From: DAONFI01 sp035403485
GTDB lineage: Bacteria; Planctomycetota; Phycisphaerae; SM23-33
DNA: 36,312 bases
Direction of reading: 5' to 3'
Assembly: GCA_964536835.1 (NCBI GenBank)
Contig: CAZIAZ010000030.1
Span: 1-36,312 of the forward strand
Within the stretch, counting starts at the first letter, position 1, and the number at the start of each line of letters is the position of its first letter. Shown piece after piece: positions 16,911-24,594 of this stretch. A model generated the notes under the pieces. It did not search any database and was not told the DNA's origin. It saw only the letters and a program-made list of their open reading frames with translations. The position numbers and the translations under genes are program-made.

Positions 16911-17786
16911 TTACTCTTTCGAGATATTCTTTATCACATTCATTGCGTTGGGGAAAATTCTTTGCAGCGTCTGCATGTCGACCAGTGATTCCGTTATGCC
17001 GTTCGGATAGATAATTTTGACGAGTTTGCCGGACGAGTCGAAGAGATATATCGAATCTTCGGTGGAAGAGTTGTCCAGGCTGCTGCGCACTGCCAGCCTT
17101 GCAAGGCCGTTTTCATCGCCGTCGTAATGACACCGCAGAGTTATGAACGGAATGTCGACGTTTCGCGACGGCACTGCGTCGTAGATGGATTTGAAACACG
17201 CCGTGGTGATTTTCTTTTTTGTCAATTCGAACATAGCCTGGCTGCTGAGGTCTTCAGGGATATAATTCGCCGGCCTTTTTGACGAGGCTTCCATGTCTGT
17301 TCCGCCCATGCTCTGATTCAGTTTGACGTCGTGTGCCGTGAGGATGATTTCGGTCGTGTCGATTTCCTGCGGCAGTGCATCCCTGACGAATACATGCGAC
17401 ATGTATCTGCCGGCAGTTGCGTTTTTATCGAGTTCCCAGCGGCTGACTGCGATTTCGGCTGAGCCGTCCGGCATATTGAACGACATTATCGCTCCGCCGC
17501 TGTAGCCGCCGTTTTTCCCCGGCTGAGTGTAAGCCACTTTCCAGCCCAGCGGCCGGCCGTCGGCGTCGACTGTGATATGACAGGTCTCGCTTCTGGTTGA
17601 CGAAAGATATTTTCGAAGGCCGCCGGCACGGATTTCCGACAATATCGTCGCTGCTGCCTTCGAGTCGGATGATTTATACGCCACCAGCAGCCATGCGATG
17701 CCGGTACACAAAAACAGCACTATCACCAACGTCGCCGCTCGCAGCGACCGCCTGTGTCCGGCAACATGTTCTTTTATGGAAATCAT
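16911..17786 (-). CDS. membrane-anchored protein of unknown function
   Basis: Predicted 291-aa protein that I cannot assign to a family. Residues about 17-37 (A-T-L-V-I-V-L-F-L-C-T-G-I-A-W-L-L-V-A) form one membrane anchor, with a basic start on the inside. The remaining 250 residues are soluble and presumably outside the membrane. They have a mixed beta-rich look, with phrases such as V-D-A-D-G-R-P-L-G-W-K and L-F-D-S-S-G-K-L-V-K-I that suggest repeated beta hairpins. It diverges from lnt (106 bp between starts), which could link it to envelope or lipoprotein work, but this is only context. ATG 17786 has no strong ribosome site. Confidence 0.75.
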   Translation of the reverse strand: MISIKEHVAGHRRSLRAATLVIVLFLCTGIAWLLVAYKSSDSKAAATILSEIRAGGLRKYLSSTRSETCHITVDADGRPLGWKVAYTQPGKNGGYSGGAIMSFNMPDGSAEIAVSRWELDKNATAGRYMSHVFVRDALPQEIDTTEIILTAHDVKLNQSMGGTDMEASSKRPANYIPEDLSSQAMFELTKKKITTACFKSIYDAVPSRNVDIPFITLRCHYDGDENGLARLAVRSSLDNSSTEDSIYLFDSSGKLVKIIYPNGITESLVDMQTLQRIFPNAMNVIKNISKE

Positions 17787-17891
17787 TACGCAACAAGAAT
17801 ATCCGATATCTCCCCAGCCGACAAGATTGTGATGATTTTTAAACGATATTTTTTTACAATGCCTGGATAAGGACTGCCTTTACTTTGCGAT

Positions 17892-20072
17892 GTGGATATA
17901 TTTGAACAGATGGATGACATGAAAAAAAATATTTTAGATGAACATATAACGACAGTTAAAGTCGCGCCCTGCCTTGCGTGGTATTGGGTTCTTGGCCTGA
18001 GCATGGCGTCGATGGCGATGCTTTATTTTTCGTTTGCGCCGTTTGGTGGGTGGTATCTGGCGTATATTGCGATTGTTCCGTGGGCGGCGGCGATGGGTTT
18101 TGCAAGGTCGACGCGGGCTGCGGTGCTGATTGGCTGGATATGCGGCGCGATATACTGGGCTGCCAGCGTATACTGGCTGATATTGCCGACCGGCGTCGGA
18201 TACGTTGCGGTGGTGGCGTATCTTTCGCTGTATTGGCTGGCCGGGTCGTATGTCGTCCGCCGCTGCGTTATCGGCCGGGTATGGATGTGGTTCTGGCTGC
18301 CGGTCATTTTCGTGACGATGGAGTTCATTCGTGCGCATGTGGTGAGTTTTGAATGGTTTTTCCTGTCTCAGACGCAGTATGAGAATTTACGGCTGATACA
18401 GGTGGCTGACGTAACAGGGCAGTATGGCGTATCGTTTTTCGTGGGCATGGCTGACGGCCTGCTGCTCGACGCGGTTGTCTGGCGAGTCGGCGGCGGCAGC
18501 CGTAAAAAACTGATTTGCGGTCTTGCCATTGTTGTCGCGTCATTGGCGGGTATGCTCATATATGGCGGGTATCGCATGAATCAGCATGCCACCAGCCGCG
18601 GGCCTGTGGTGGGTATCGTTCAGTCCGCCGAACCGATATCGCTCGAAAACGCCGGCCAGGGCCCGGACAAAGTGCTCGACAAACACATCCGGATGAGCAT
18701 GGAACTTTTAGGCAAAGGATGCGACGTGGTGCTCTGGAGCGAAACCATGCTGCCTGCGGGTATGAATCCGGACGTACTCGACGTGAACGTCTCGAAACTG
18801 AGCGATGCGGAAGTTGTCAGCCTTGTTGGCGGGATATTCAATAAAACCATCGCCCGCGCACACGACGTCAAATATCTTCGCCGGTATCTCCTGTTGGCGT
18901 TGGGCAATATCACGCAGATTGACGGCAGGTCTTACGGCTGTCGTTATTTTTTGGAAAATTATCTTTCGTCGCAGCAGTACGGGTCGCTCGATGACGGCAG
19001 GATTGCGAAACTTTGCGCGATGCTGCTGGGCAGGCAGGCTGAGCCGCTTTCGCCATCTCAACGCAGATTAGCCGTCGGTCTTTACGTTAGCAACGCCGAC
19101 CTGAAAAATTTCAAACCTGACGATTTTAAAAAACTTCTTCAGCCGCATGTTGACGCTTATGTCATGACGTTAAATGTGCAGGATACGACGCAGCTGGCCG
19201 AGATATGCCGCCGTACATTGGTAAAAGTGTCGCCGAACGTCATAGGCCTTGAGCTTATATCGTTGCGGGTGTCGGTTGAAGTCGTGCGGGCATGTTCCGT
19301 ATCGCTCGGCTGTGACATAATTGCCGGCGGTTCAACGCTGCACCCCAATCCGCAGCCAATCGAGGCTGACGACCAGTGGGTAATCCGTAACAGCGTATTG
19401 CTGTTCAGCCCGTCTGGCAGGGAGGAGATTTATTCCAAAATCCATCTTGTGCCGTTCAGCGAGTATGTCATCGGCAAATATTCATGCAAGCCGCTGTACG
19501 ATATCTGCCGCAGTTTCGTGCCCGCAGTCATGCCGCAACTTTCGCCAGGTAAAGAGCTTGCCAGATTTCATATTTCCGATGCCGCCGGATCATGGCAGCT
19601 TGCCACGCCGATATGCTTCGAAGGAACTTTCAGCCGCATCTGTCGTCGCATAGCCGATTCGGGCGTCAAATCCAACCTGGTATTGGCGAATATAAGCAAC
19701 GACGGCTGGTTTGTGTGGAAAGTCGGCGAAAAATATGTCGCCACCACGGAACATTCGCAACATCTTGTGCATTACGTTTTTCGCGCGATAGAAAATCGTC
19801 TGCCGGTAGTCAGGGCGGTGAATACCGGCATAAGCGGTTATATAGATTCTGACGGACGCATAAGATATCTGCCCGGCGGAGTGGAAAAATTCAACAGTTC
19901 CGTCATGCTCAGGGCTGTTGATGCCGTGCCCACCCTCGTGGATTCCCGTCGCAGCATATATACCGTTTATGGAGATTTTTTCCCGTTATCCGCGGCGGCG
20001 GTTGCATTAGCCGGCGTATTGTGGTATTTTGCCAAGCGCAGTTTGCGACGTTCAAAAGGCTATGGTTCTTGA
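17892..20072 (+). CDS. lnt: apolipoprotein N-acyltransferase with a large internal insertion
   Basis: Predicted 726-aa inner-membrane enzyme that adds the third acyl chain to lipoproteins. The N-terminal half has about seven membrane helices. A nitrilase-type domain follows, and a last helix lies near 700. The catalytic triad can be placed: Glu284 in L-W-S-E-T, Lys516 in S-K-I-H-L-V-P-F-S-E and Cys575 in P-I-C-F-E-G. The usual length is about 510 aa. The excess lies between Glu284 and Lys516, 232 residues apart against about 68 in E. coli. The insert (about 291-470) is soluble and Leu/Arg rich. The start is GTG 17892; ATG 17919 is also possible. Lipoproteins encoded nearby are likely substrates. 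Confidence 0.9.
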   Translation: MDIFEQMDDMKKNILDEHITTVKVAPCLAWYWVLGLSMASMAMLYFSFAPFGGWYLAYIAIVPWAAAMGFARSTRAAVLIGWICGAIYWAASVYWLILPTGVGYVAVVAYLSLYWLAGSYVVRRCVIGRVWMWFWLPVIFVTMEFIRAHVVSFEWFFLSQTQYENLRLIQVADVTGQYGVSFFVGMADGLLLDAVVWRVGGGSRKKLICGLAIVVASLAGMLIYGGYRMNQHATSRGPVVGIVQSAEPISLENAGQGPDKVLDKHIRMSMELLGKGCDVVLWSETMLPAGMNPDVLDVNVSKLSDAEVVSLVGGIFNKTIARAHDVKYLRRYLLLALGNITQIDGRSYGCRYFLENYLSSQQYGSLDDGRIAKLCAMLLGRQAEPLSPSQRRLAVGLYVSNADLKNFKPDDFKKLLQPHVDAYVMTLNVQDTTQLAEICRRTLVKVSPNVIGLELISLRVSVEVVRACSVSLGCDIIAGGSTLHPNPQPIEADDQWVIRNSVLLFSPSGREEIYSKIHLVPFSEYVIGKYSCKPLYDICRSFVPAVMPQLSPGKELARFHISDAAGSWQLATPICFEGTFSRICRRIADSGVKSNLVLANISNDGWFVWKVGEKYVATTEHSQHLVHYVFRAIENRLPVVRAVNTGISGYIDSDGRIRYLPGGVEKFNSSVMLRAVDAVPTLVDSRRSIYTVYGDFFPLSAAAVALAGVLWYFAKRSLRRSKGYGS

Positions 20073-20097
20073 AAATTTTTTCTGAGAACCTCTTTAA

Positions 20098-21312
20098 ATG
20101 ATGAAAAAATCGCAGATGATTTTTGGAAAAATCAAAAAAACAAGAAGACACCGATTTTTTGCGGTCATCCTGTCTGCCTGGTTTGCCGGCGTGCTGTTCA
20201 GCGGCTGCGAGAGTGTTATGCAGGATGATACAGCTGTACCTACGGTGGTGAATTCCCAAAAAGCCCGGCTGGACGCGCGTGCCGTTCTGCTTCAGGCGAC
20301 AGCGAATCCCAGCCCTGAAGTTCGCGCCCACGCCATGGAAGCTATCGGCAATACTCTCGGCGCGAGCGAGGGAAGCTATCTTGAGCAGGGCCTTCGCGAT
20401 GAGAGCAGCATGGTCCAGTTTGCGGCGGCCATGTCCATAGGCGACATACGCTATACGCCGGCCAGGAATATTCTGGCGAACATCGTGGAATATCCGGAAA
20501 GCGACAAACGTGTCGTATGTGCATCCATATACGCTCTTTACCGCATTGGTGTGCCCAAGTATGCTCCGCTGCTGGCCAAGTCGCTTACCAGCGACAAGGA
20601 GCAGATTCGTTCCTGCGGCGCGATGGTTTTGGGAAAAATGGGCGATACGTCGGCTATCGAGCCGCTCAAGAATCTGCTTCGCGAGGAGACCAGCACGGCT
20701 ACGCGTTTCAACATCATTCAGGCGATGGCTGAGCTGGGCGACATACGAAGCATGAAAATGCTGGCGAGCTTTCTGCAGGAATATTTCCTGGACATGAAAT
20801 TAGCCGCCGTGCCTGCGATTACGGAATGTCACGTCCCCAATGCCGATTTGATTCTCAGGGCTCAGCTGCGTGAAACCAATCCGCCGCGAGTGCGGGTCTC
20901 TGCCGCCGGCGCGTTGGGCAAAATGGGACAAAGTGACCCGAAAATGTATGAATATTGCGTGGAATGCATAAGAAATCCGCAGGAAATACTTCGCAATCAT
21001 TACGGCGAAAAGTACCCCATGAAGCAGGTCGACGTGGATTCGCTTGTGCGGCTGTCGGTGATGGCTATCGGCGATATGCGCGACCGCAGGGGTTTGCCGA
21101 TGCTTAACCAGATGTTGAAAAATCCCGACGGCTCATTGCGCGTGACGGCTGCGATGTCCATACTCCATATACTTGAGCCGGCAAAATCCTCTGAAAACAC
21201 GGCTGATGAAACCGCCACGCCGGATACGGCAACGCCTGAAGATAGAAAACTGCCGCCATATCTTCCCAAACTCTTTTCGTCGGATGGCCTGGACGATTTC
21301 CCTGATGAATAA
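20098..21312 (+). CDS. HEAT-repeat lipoprotein
   Basis: Predicted 404-aa exported protein. The N terminus is very basic, then hydrophobic, with lipobox L-F-S-G-C (Cys about 38). Residues about 60-370 are helical HEAT/PBS-type repeats of about 30 residues with the recurring pattern V-R-x-x-A-A-x-A-L-G-x-M-G-D (e.g. R-S-C-G-A-M-V-L-G-K-M-G-D-T-S-A-I-E-P-L). Such repeats usually serve as protein-binding scaffolds. The C-terminal 35 residues are Thr/Pro/Glu rich and probably disordered. It follows lnt by 25 bp, and Lnt would complete its lipidation. The partner is unknown. The start has no clear ribosome site; ATG 20116 is a shorter alternative. Confidence 0.82.
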   Translation: MMKKSQMIFGKIKKTRRHRFFAVILSAWFAGVLFSGCESVMQDDTAVPTVVNSQKARLDARAVLLQATANPSPEVRAHAMEAIGNTLGASEGSYLEQGLRDESSMVQFAAAMSIGDIRYTPARNILANIVEYPESDKRVVCASIYALYRIGVPKYAPLLAKSLTSDKEQIRSCGAMVLGKMGDTSAIEPLKNLLREETSTATRFNIIQAMAELGDIRSMKMLASFLQEYFLDMKLAAVPAITECHVPNADLILRAQLRETNPPRVRVSAAGALGKMGQSDPKMYEYCVECIRNPQEILRNHYGEKYPMKQVDVDSLVRLSVMAIGDMRDRRGLPMLNQMLKNPDGSLRVTAAMSILHILEPAKSSENTADETATPDTATPEDRKLPPYLPKLFSSDGLDDFPDE

Positions 21313-21367
21313 AGATATTATCCCCGAAAGACAATCGTAGAAAATTGGGTTAGTTGTATAATTTCCC

Positions 21368-21398
21368 TTGACTTATGGACGGGAAAAGCCAATATTAT
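21368..21398 (+). promoter_or_regulatory. candidate promoter before the coiled-coil protein gene
   Basis: TTGACT at 21368-21373 and TATTAT at 21393-21398 are separated by 19 bp (AATATT gives 17 bp). The leader would be about 140 nt. Confidence 0.4.
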
Positions 21399-21407
21399 CC
21401 TGTAACT

Positions 21408-21442
21408 GCCGCTAAAGTGCGGCGTAAATATTTTATTTTTTT
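21408..21442 (+). terminator. weak hairpin plus T-rich tract in the leader of the coiled-coil gene
   Basis: GCCGC (21408-21412) pairs with GCGGC (21419-21423). A T-rich tract ends at 21442. It could end the lnt/HEAT transcript or act as an attenuator, as it lies just after the candidate promoter. The stem is short and the T run is displaced. Confidence 0.3.
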
Positions 21443-21542
21443 AGTGTGTATCGGTCCGATATCAGGCTTGGGCTGTAATCAGCCTACGTAAATGATGTCG
21501 GAACGCTGGTTAAAAGTTGTTTTTTACATAAGGAGTTCTGCG

Positions 21543-22397
21543 TTGAATATCCTGACGAAGATTTGTGTAGTGCTTCTGCTGGTTGCGTCGCTTGTGGCGT
21601 CGGTCGTGTTCATTTCGATTGCTACTGTTGGGCCGAACTGGCGAGCCAAGTATGACGAAAAAGTGACAGAGCTTCAGACGGTAAAAAATCAGCTTCAGGA
21701 GGCTAGCCAGCGTCTTGCGAGCGTGGAAAATACCGGCAAGCAGTTGCGCGACGAGAAGAGCAAGCTGGAAGAATCTTCACGTTCTAAAATTCAGGCAATG
21801 CAGGCTGAGGTTGATTCGCTCAAGGCTGCCAATTCTTCGTTGGCGGTGTCATACAAGGGTGTTGAAACCAAGCTCAACCAGATAAGCGCCACAAGTGACC
21901 GCTTTGCAACGGAACTGGAAAGCCTCCGCAAAAAACTTGAAGAATCCGAAAGAGCCAAGCAGGACCTCGTCGGCAAGCTTGCTGAAGTTCAGAATCAGCT
22001 CGTTGACGAACAGTCGCGTCAGGCGCGTTTGCAGGATTCCCTGAAAGAGGAAAAAAACACTTCCGCAGATTACAAACGTACCATTGAAGACCTCAATGCC
22101 AAGCTGGCTGTGATGGAGAAAGTTACCGGCAAGAAGGCGTCGGATATTTCAACCATCGTTTCGCCGGCGACGCGGGTGGACGGCAAGGTGACAGATGTCA
22201 GCAGTAATCTGGTAAGTATAAACGTCGGGTCTGCCAACGGCTTGAGAAGCGGCATGACACTGATTGTCTATCGCGGCGATAAACTTGTCGGCATGCTCAA
22301 GCTCCAGGAAGTCTCGGCAAATCAGTCCGTGGGCGTGATTGAAGAAAAACAGAGCACACCCATGAATGGCGATATGGTTACGTCGAGCCTTGAATGA
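21543..22397 (+). CDS. membrane-anchored coiled-coil protein with C-terminal beta domain
   Basis: Predicted 284-aa protein starting at TTG 21543. AAGGAG at 21530-21535 lies 7 nt before this TTG, and the membrane segment begins directly after it, so the in-frame ATG at 21492 is unlikely. Residues about 5-30 form one membrane anchor. A long coiled coil follows (about 35-200, heptads rich in E, K, L, Q). The last 75 residues form a small beta domain (V-D-G-K-V-T-D-V..I-N-V-G-S-A-N-G-L-R-S-G-M, then V-Y-R-G-D-K-L-V-G-M-L-K-L). The shape suggests an envelope-spanning tether or scaffold, but no function is established here. A 58-aa membrane protein follows 21 bp later. Confidence 0.83.
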   Translation: MNILTKICVVLLLVASLVASVVFISIATVGPNWRAKYDEKVTELQTVKNQLQEASQRLASVENTGKQLRDEKSKLEESSRSKIQAMQAEVDSLKAANSSLAVSYKGVETKLNQISATSDRFATELESLRKKLEESERAKQDLVGKLAEVQNQLVDEQSRQARLQDSLKEEKNTSADYKRTIEDLNAKLAVMEKVTGKKASDISTIVSPATRVDGKVTDVSSNLVSINVGSANGLRSGMTLIVYRGDKLVGMLKLQEVSANQSVGVIEEKQSTPMNGDMVTSSLE

Positions 22398-22418
22398 TTA
22401 CGAAAACGAGGTCTGGAA

Positions 22419-22595
22419 ATGACTGAAAATATAGTGGAAGTAAAACCTGAAGCGAATGTTTATACGGTGCTGATGATAATCACCATCATAGTGCTTCTGG
22501 TGGCGATTGCGATAGTGGGCATGAAACTCACGGGCAGTATGCCGAACGGTTACGGCATGAGTATCGGCGACATGTTTTCGCCGATTACGAAATAA
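22419..22595 (+). CDS. small single-span membrane protein (58 aa)
   Basis: ATG 22419 opens a 58-codon frame ending at TAA 22593. A GAGG site lies 8 nt upstream. The N terminus is acidic (M-T-E-N-I-V-E-V-K-P-E). One long hydrophobic segment covers about residues 16-35 (V-L-M-I-I-T-I-I-V-L-L-V-A-I-A-I-V-G-M). A short Gly/Met-rich tail follows (S-M-P-N-G-Y-G-M). It is 21 bp after the coiled-coil gene and probably in the same operon, which suggests a small partner of that protein. I do not recognise a family. Confidence 0.7.
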   Translation: MTENIVEVKPEANVYTVLMIITIIVLLVAIAIVGMKLTGSMPNGYGMSIGDMFSPITK

Positions 22596-22630
22596 TCTGA
22601 ATGTAAGCTGAAATGAATTTTCATGGGTTA

Positions 22631-22728
22631 TAACGGTTTTTAAAAATAACGCAAGGTATAAAATTTACCGGGTCCTGATGATAAAAGTCCTATCTATCAG
22701 GATATTGCAAGACTTTCAAGAACCGCTA
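22631..22728. mobile_element. MITE-like element family 3, copy a (98 bp)
   Basis: Ends are TAACGGTTTTT and the complement of TAGCGGTTCTT, flanked on both sides by TA (22629-22630 and 22729-22730). The right end matches 13 bases (TATAGCGGTTCTT, reverse) with both ends of the element at 35987-36250. A TA duplication suggests IS630/Tc1-mariner-type mobilisation. The interior carries no gene. Confidence 0.6.
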
Positions 22729-22810
22729 TAACTGAATTTAATGCCGCGTATAAAAACTGACAAACTGAAAATCGGCTGCCAATCTTTGGGATTATTGCGT
22801 ATGTAAAGTT

Positions 22811-23470
22811 TTATCTGCGTCGTCTTTTCACGGCGAAAATAAGTACGCCTCCGCCGGCCAGCAGTGCAAGCGTAACGGGTTCAGGAACAGCTTCAAGAAC
22901 CACACCGTCAAGGGTCGGAGATGCTTCATTCAAATCTGGATTGCTAAGGGATGTGAATGTAAGAGAAATCGATGTCGACGTCGCAATGAAATTGATGGAA
23001 AACTGTTTCCATTCCATGTCAGTCGGGCTATTATTACCTGGACCCGTAACAGTTTCATCTACCAATAAAACCTCCGAACTGTTGTCCATGACTGTAACGC
23101 TTGCCACACCGGCGACAGACATATACGGATTGTCGGAATAATAAAAGCTCAGCGTATATTCCTGCCCTACGACAGTTGTAATATTTTGCATTAATGACCC
23201 ATTCGTATTACCTGCAAGGTCGAGGTTCTGATTCCCTACGGCGGATGCCCAGGAATTTATGCCGCAAAGGTTGAAGTTGCCAGAAACTATTGTCCAACCA
23301 GGTAAACTGGGATATTCGTCCGAAGGCACAAGCGGGTCGGGCGGCCATTCTTCTGTTGGAACAACCGGGTCTTCAAAGCTACCGTTAACAACAAGATTTG
23401 CTTGCACCTGCGAGGCTACCGTAAACACTATCGACAAAACGACCATAAGTTCCAAAACACTATTTTTCAT
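22811..23470 (-). CDS. PEP-CTERM sorted exported protein
   Basis: Predicted 219-aa secreted protein. A Sec signal covers residues 1-25 (ending V-Q-A-N). It is followed by L-V-V-N-G-S-F-E-D-P, the opening of choice-of-anchor/DUF642-like beta-sandwich domains with a typical W-x-x-F-S-x-N-F near 160. The C terminus has V-P-E-P, a hydrophobic span (L-A-L-L-A-G-G-G-V-L-I-F-A-V) and K-R-R-R-R, the PEP-CTERM signal recognised by an exosortase. No exosortase gene is in the window. AGGAG (23479-23483) lies 8 nt before the ATG. A MITE-like element begins at 23485, so the original promoter has been separated or replaced. The binding target is unknown. Confidence 0.88.
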   Translation of the reverse strand: MKNSVLELMVVLSIVFTVASQVQANLVVNGSFEDPVVPTEEWPPDPLVPSDEYPSLPGWTIVSGNFNLCGINSWASAVGNQNLDLAGNTNGSLMQNITTVVGQEYTLSFYYSDNPYMSVAGVASVTVMDNSSEVLLVDETVTGPGNNSPTDMEWKQFSINFIATSTSISLTFTSLSNPDLNEASPTLDGVVLEAVPEPVTLALLAGGGVLIFAVKRRRR

Positions 23471-23484
23471 CTCAAAGGCTCCTA

Positions 23485-23641
23485 GAGCATATTAAATTTG
23501 ACTTTGCGCTTGTTGCTGTTTGCGGCGTCGGCTGGCTGCGTCAGGCTGCATCGGAAACCATATAAGGTTGCCTGCTTCGCCTTCCTTGCCAGCCTCGTCC
23601 TCAACGACGCAACAAGGCGCAATTTCAAATTTAACATGCTC
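23485..23641. mobile_element. MITE-like element family 2 (157 bp, complete)
   Basis: Ends are long imperfect inverted repeats: GAGCATATTAAATTTGAC on the left, and GAGCATGTTAAATTTGAA read from the right. They are flanked by TA on both sides (23483-23484, 23642-23643). Homology between the arms continues to the middle (GGAAACC/GGTTGCC around 23560), so the whole element is one imperfect palindrome. The 51 bases at the right window edge (36262-36312) match its right arm exactly. It carries no gene. Confidence 0.78.
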
Positions 23642-23643
23642 TA

Positions 23644-23821
23644 GAGGGCGTTCTCAATTAAACTGTGAGACGCAAATGAGTGGCAATTATGCAGATGCAA
23701 GGAACAAAAACGACTGCGAATTTGTCAATTCGCTGAGTTTTTGTGACGCCGCAGATGCATGATTGCCACTCACAGCCTTTAATATCTTATTTTTTGCGGC
23801 CGCAGGGTAATTGAGAACGGC
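23644..23821. mobile_element. MITE-like element family 1, copy b (178 bp)
   Basis: Same ends and length as the copy at 7369-7546; I count four mismatches in 178 positions. It is flanked by the 5-bp direct repeat CTCTA (23639-23643 and 23822-23826). The left repeat is made from the last three bases of the family-2 element plus its TA. So this copy inserted at the edge of an element already present. Confidence 0.85.
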
Positions 23822-23883
23822 CTCTAATGTATTTAGCTAAAAGACAATGCTCTCTTTTGTCTTTTTACTTGAAACAATTTTGT

Positions 23884-24385
23884 TTACGCGTGTTTGTTGC
23901 GTCGTCGCAAAGTAATGAACGCCGCTCTGCTGGCGAGTAGGCGAGAGGCCTATGTTCGGATAGCTGTCCACTTAAAGAGACAGCCAACTTGCAGCGGCTT
24001 TTGCATAATCAGGCCAAACGTTTATGTTAGCGCCTTCCGTCTGGATGTAAAACCCCAATTCTTCATCACCATCATTGGTGGAAGCTGAAAACCGCCACTG
24101 ATAATCGACTGACCAGCTTTGAGCTGCATCAATCTGCGCAGAATCTAACCAAACCACGCCTAGTTGGCTGGTAGATTTATTTGTAAGCCGCACTCTTTTG
24201 TTCGGCATCAACCCGCTGTCGTCAGCCCAAGACGAATTCCCCAAAAGCGAAAAATCAGAAGACTCCAAATCCATTGTCAAGAAATCGTAACTGGCCTCCA
24301 CCTGAGACGACTTGGCAGAAAAAGCAGAACAAATCAATGCGCATAAAAAGACCACAACCACAATTGCATGCGTAGAAACCCTCAT
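23884..24385 (-). pseudogene. decayed secreted lectin-like gene
   Basis: An ATG at 24385 with a good GAGGG site opens a 137-aa frame ending at 23972. It has a signal peptide (about 1-24). The pattern that follows, F-S-L-L-G-N..V-R-L-T-N..Q-L-G-V-V-W-L..E-E-L-G-F-Y-I-Q-T-E-G, resembles the first half of L-type (legume/bacterial) lectin domains. The second half is missing. Beyond the stop, in another frame, the DNA at 23884-23930 encodes A-A-F-I-T-L-R-R-R-N-K-H-A-stop, like the Arg-rich tail of a PEP-CTERM signal. I infer a PEP-CTERM lectin that lost its middle by deletion and frameshift. It could instead be a short intact gene (23972-24385). Confidence 0.45.
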
Positions 24386-24429
24386 CGTTTTCCCTCAATT
24401 TAGGCTTCTTTGTGGAGAATAGGGATTTT

Positions 24430-24457
24430 ACATTAGGCTCTCTCGACCTCTAGGCAA
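24430..24457 (-). promoter_or_regulatory. candidate promoter of the lectin-like gene
   Basis: On the minus strand there is TTGCCT (24452-24457), a 16-bp spacer and TAATGT (24430-24435), 45 bp before the start codon. Read-through could also reach the PEP-CTERM gene. Confidence 0.38.
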
Positions 24458-24542
24458 CTTTTTTTGAGCATGCCAACGACGCATTATAGAAGTTATAAAG
24501 TTTTCGTAGATATTTCTGATAGAGTCTGTTAATCCTACAGGC

Positions 24543-24572
24543 AAAAAAAAATCCCCCGCACATGCGGGGGAT
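24543..24572 (-). terminator. strong intrinsic terminator of the sigma factor gene
   Basis: A GC-rich perfect stem (ATCCCCCGC with GCGGGGGAT around loop ACAT, 24551-24572) is followed on the minus strand by a run of T (24543-24550). It lies 22 bp after the stop codon of the gene ending at 24595. Confidence 0.93.
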
Positions 24573-24594
24573 TTGAAATAAACCCAAAATCCAA

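Noticed and set aside
23520..23762. 80-codon plus-strand frame across the two nested elements
   Set aside because: It is a chimera of family-2 and family-1 element sequence; the same tail recurs at 7387-7487 because of the element copy, not because of a gene.
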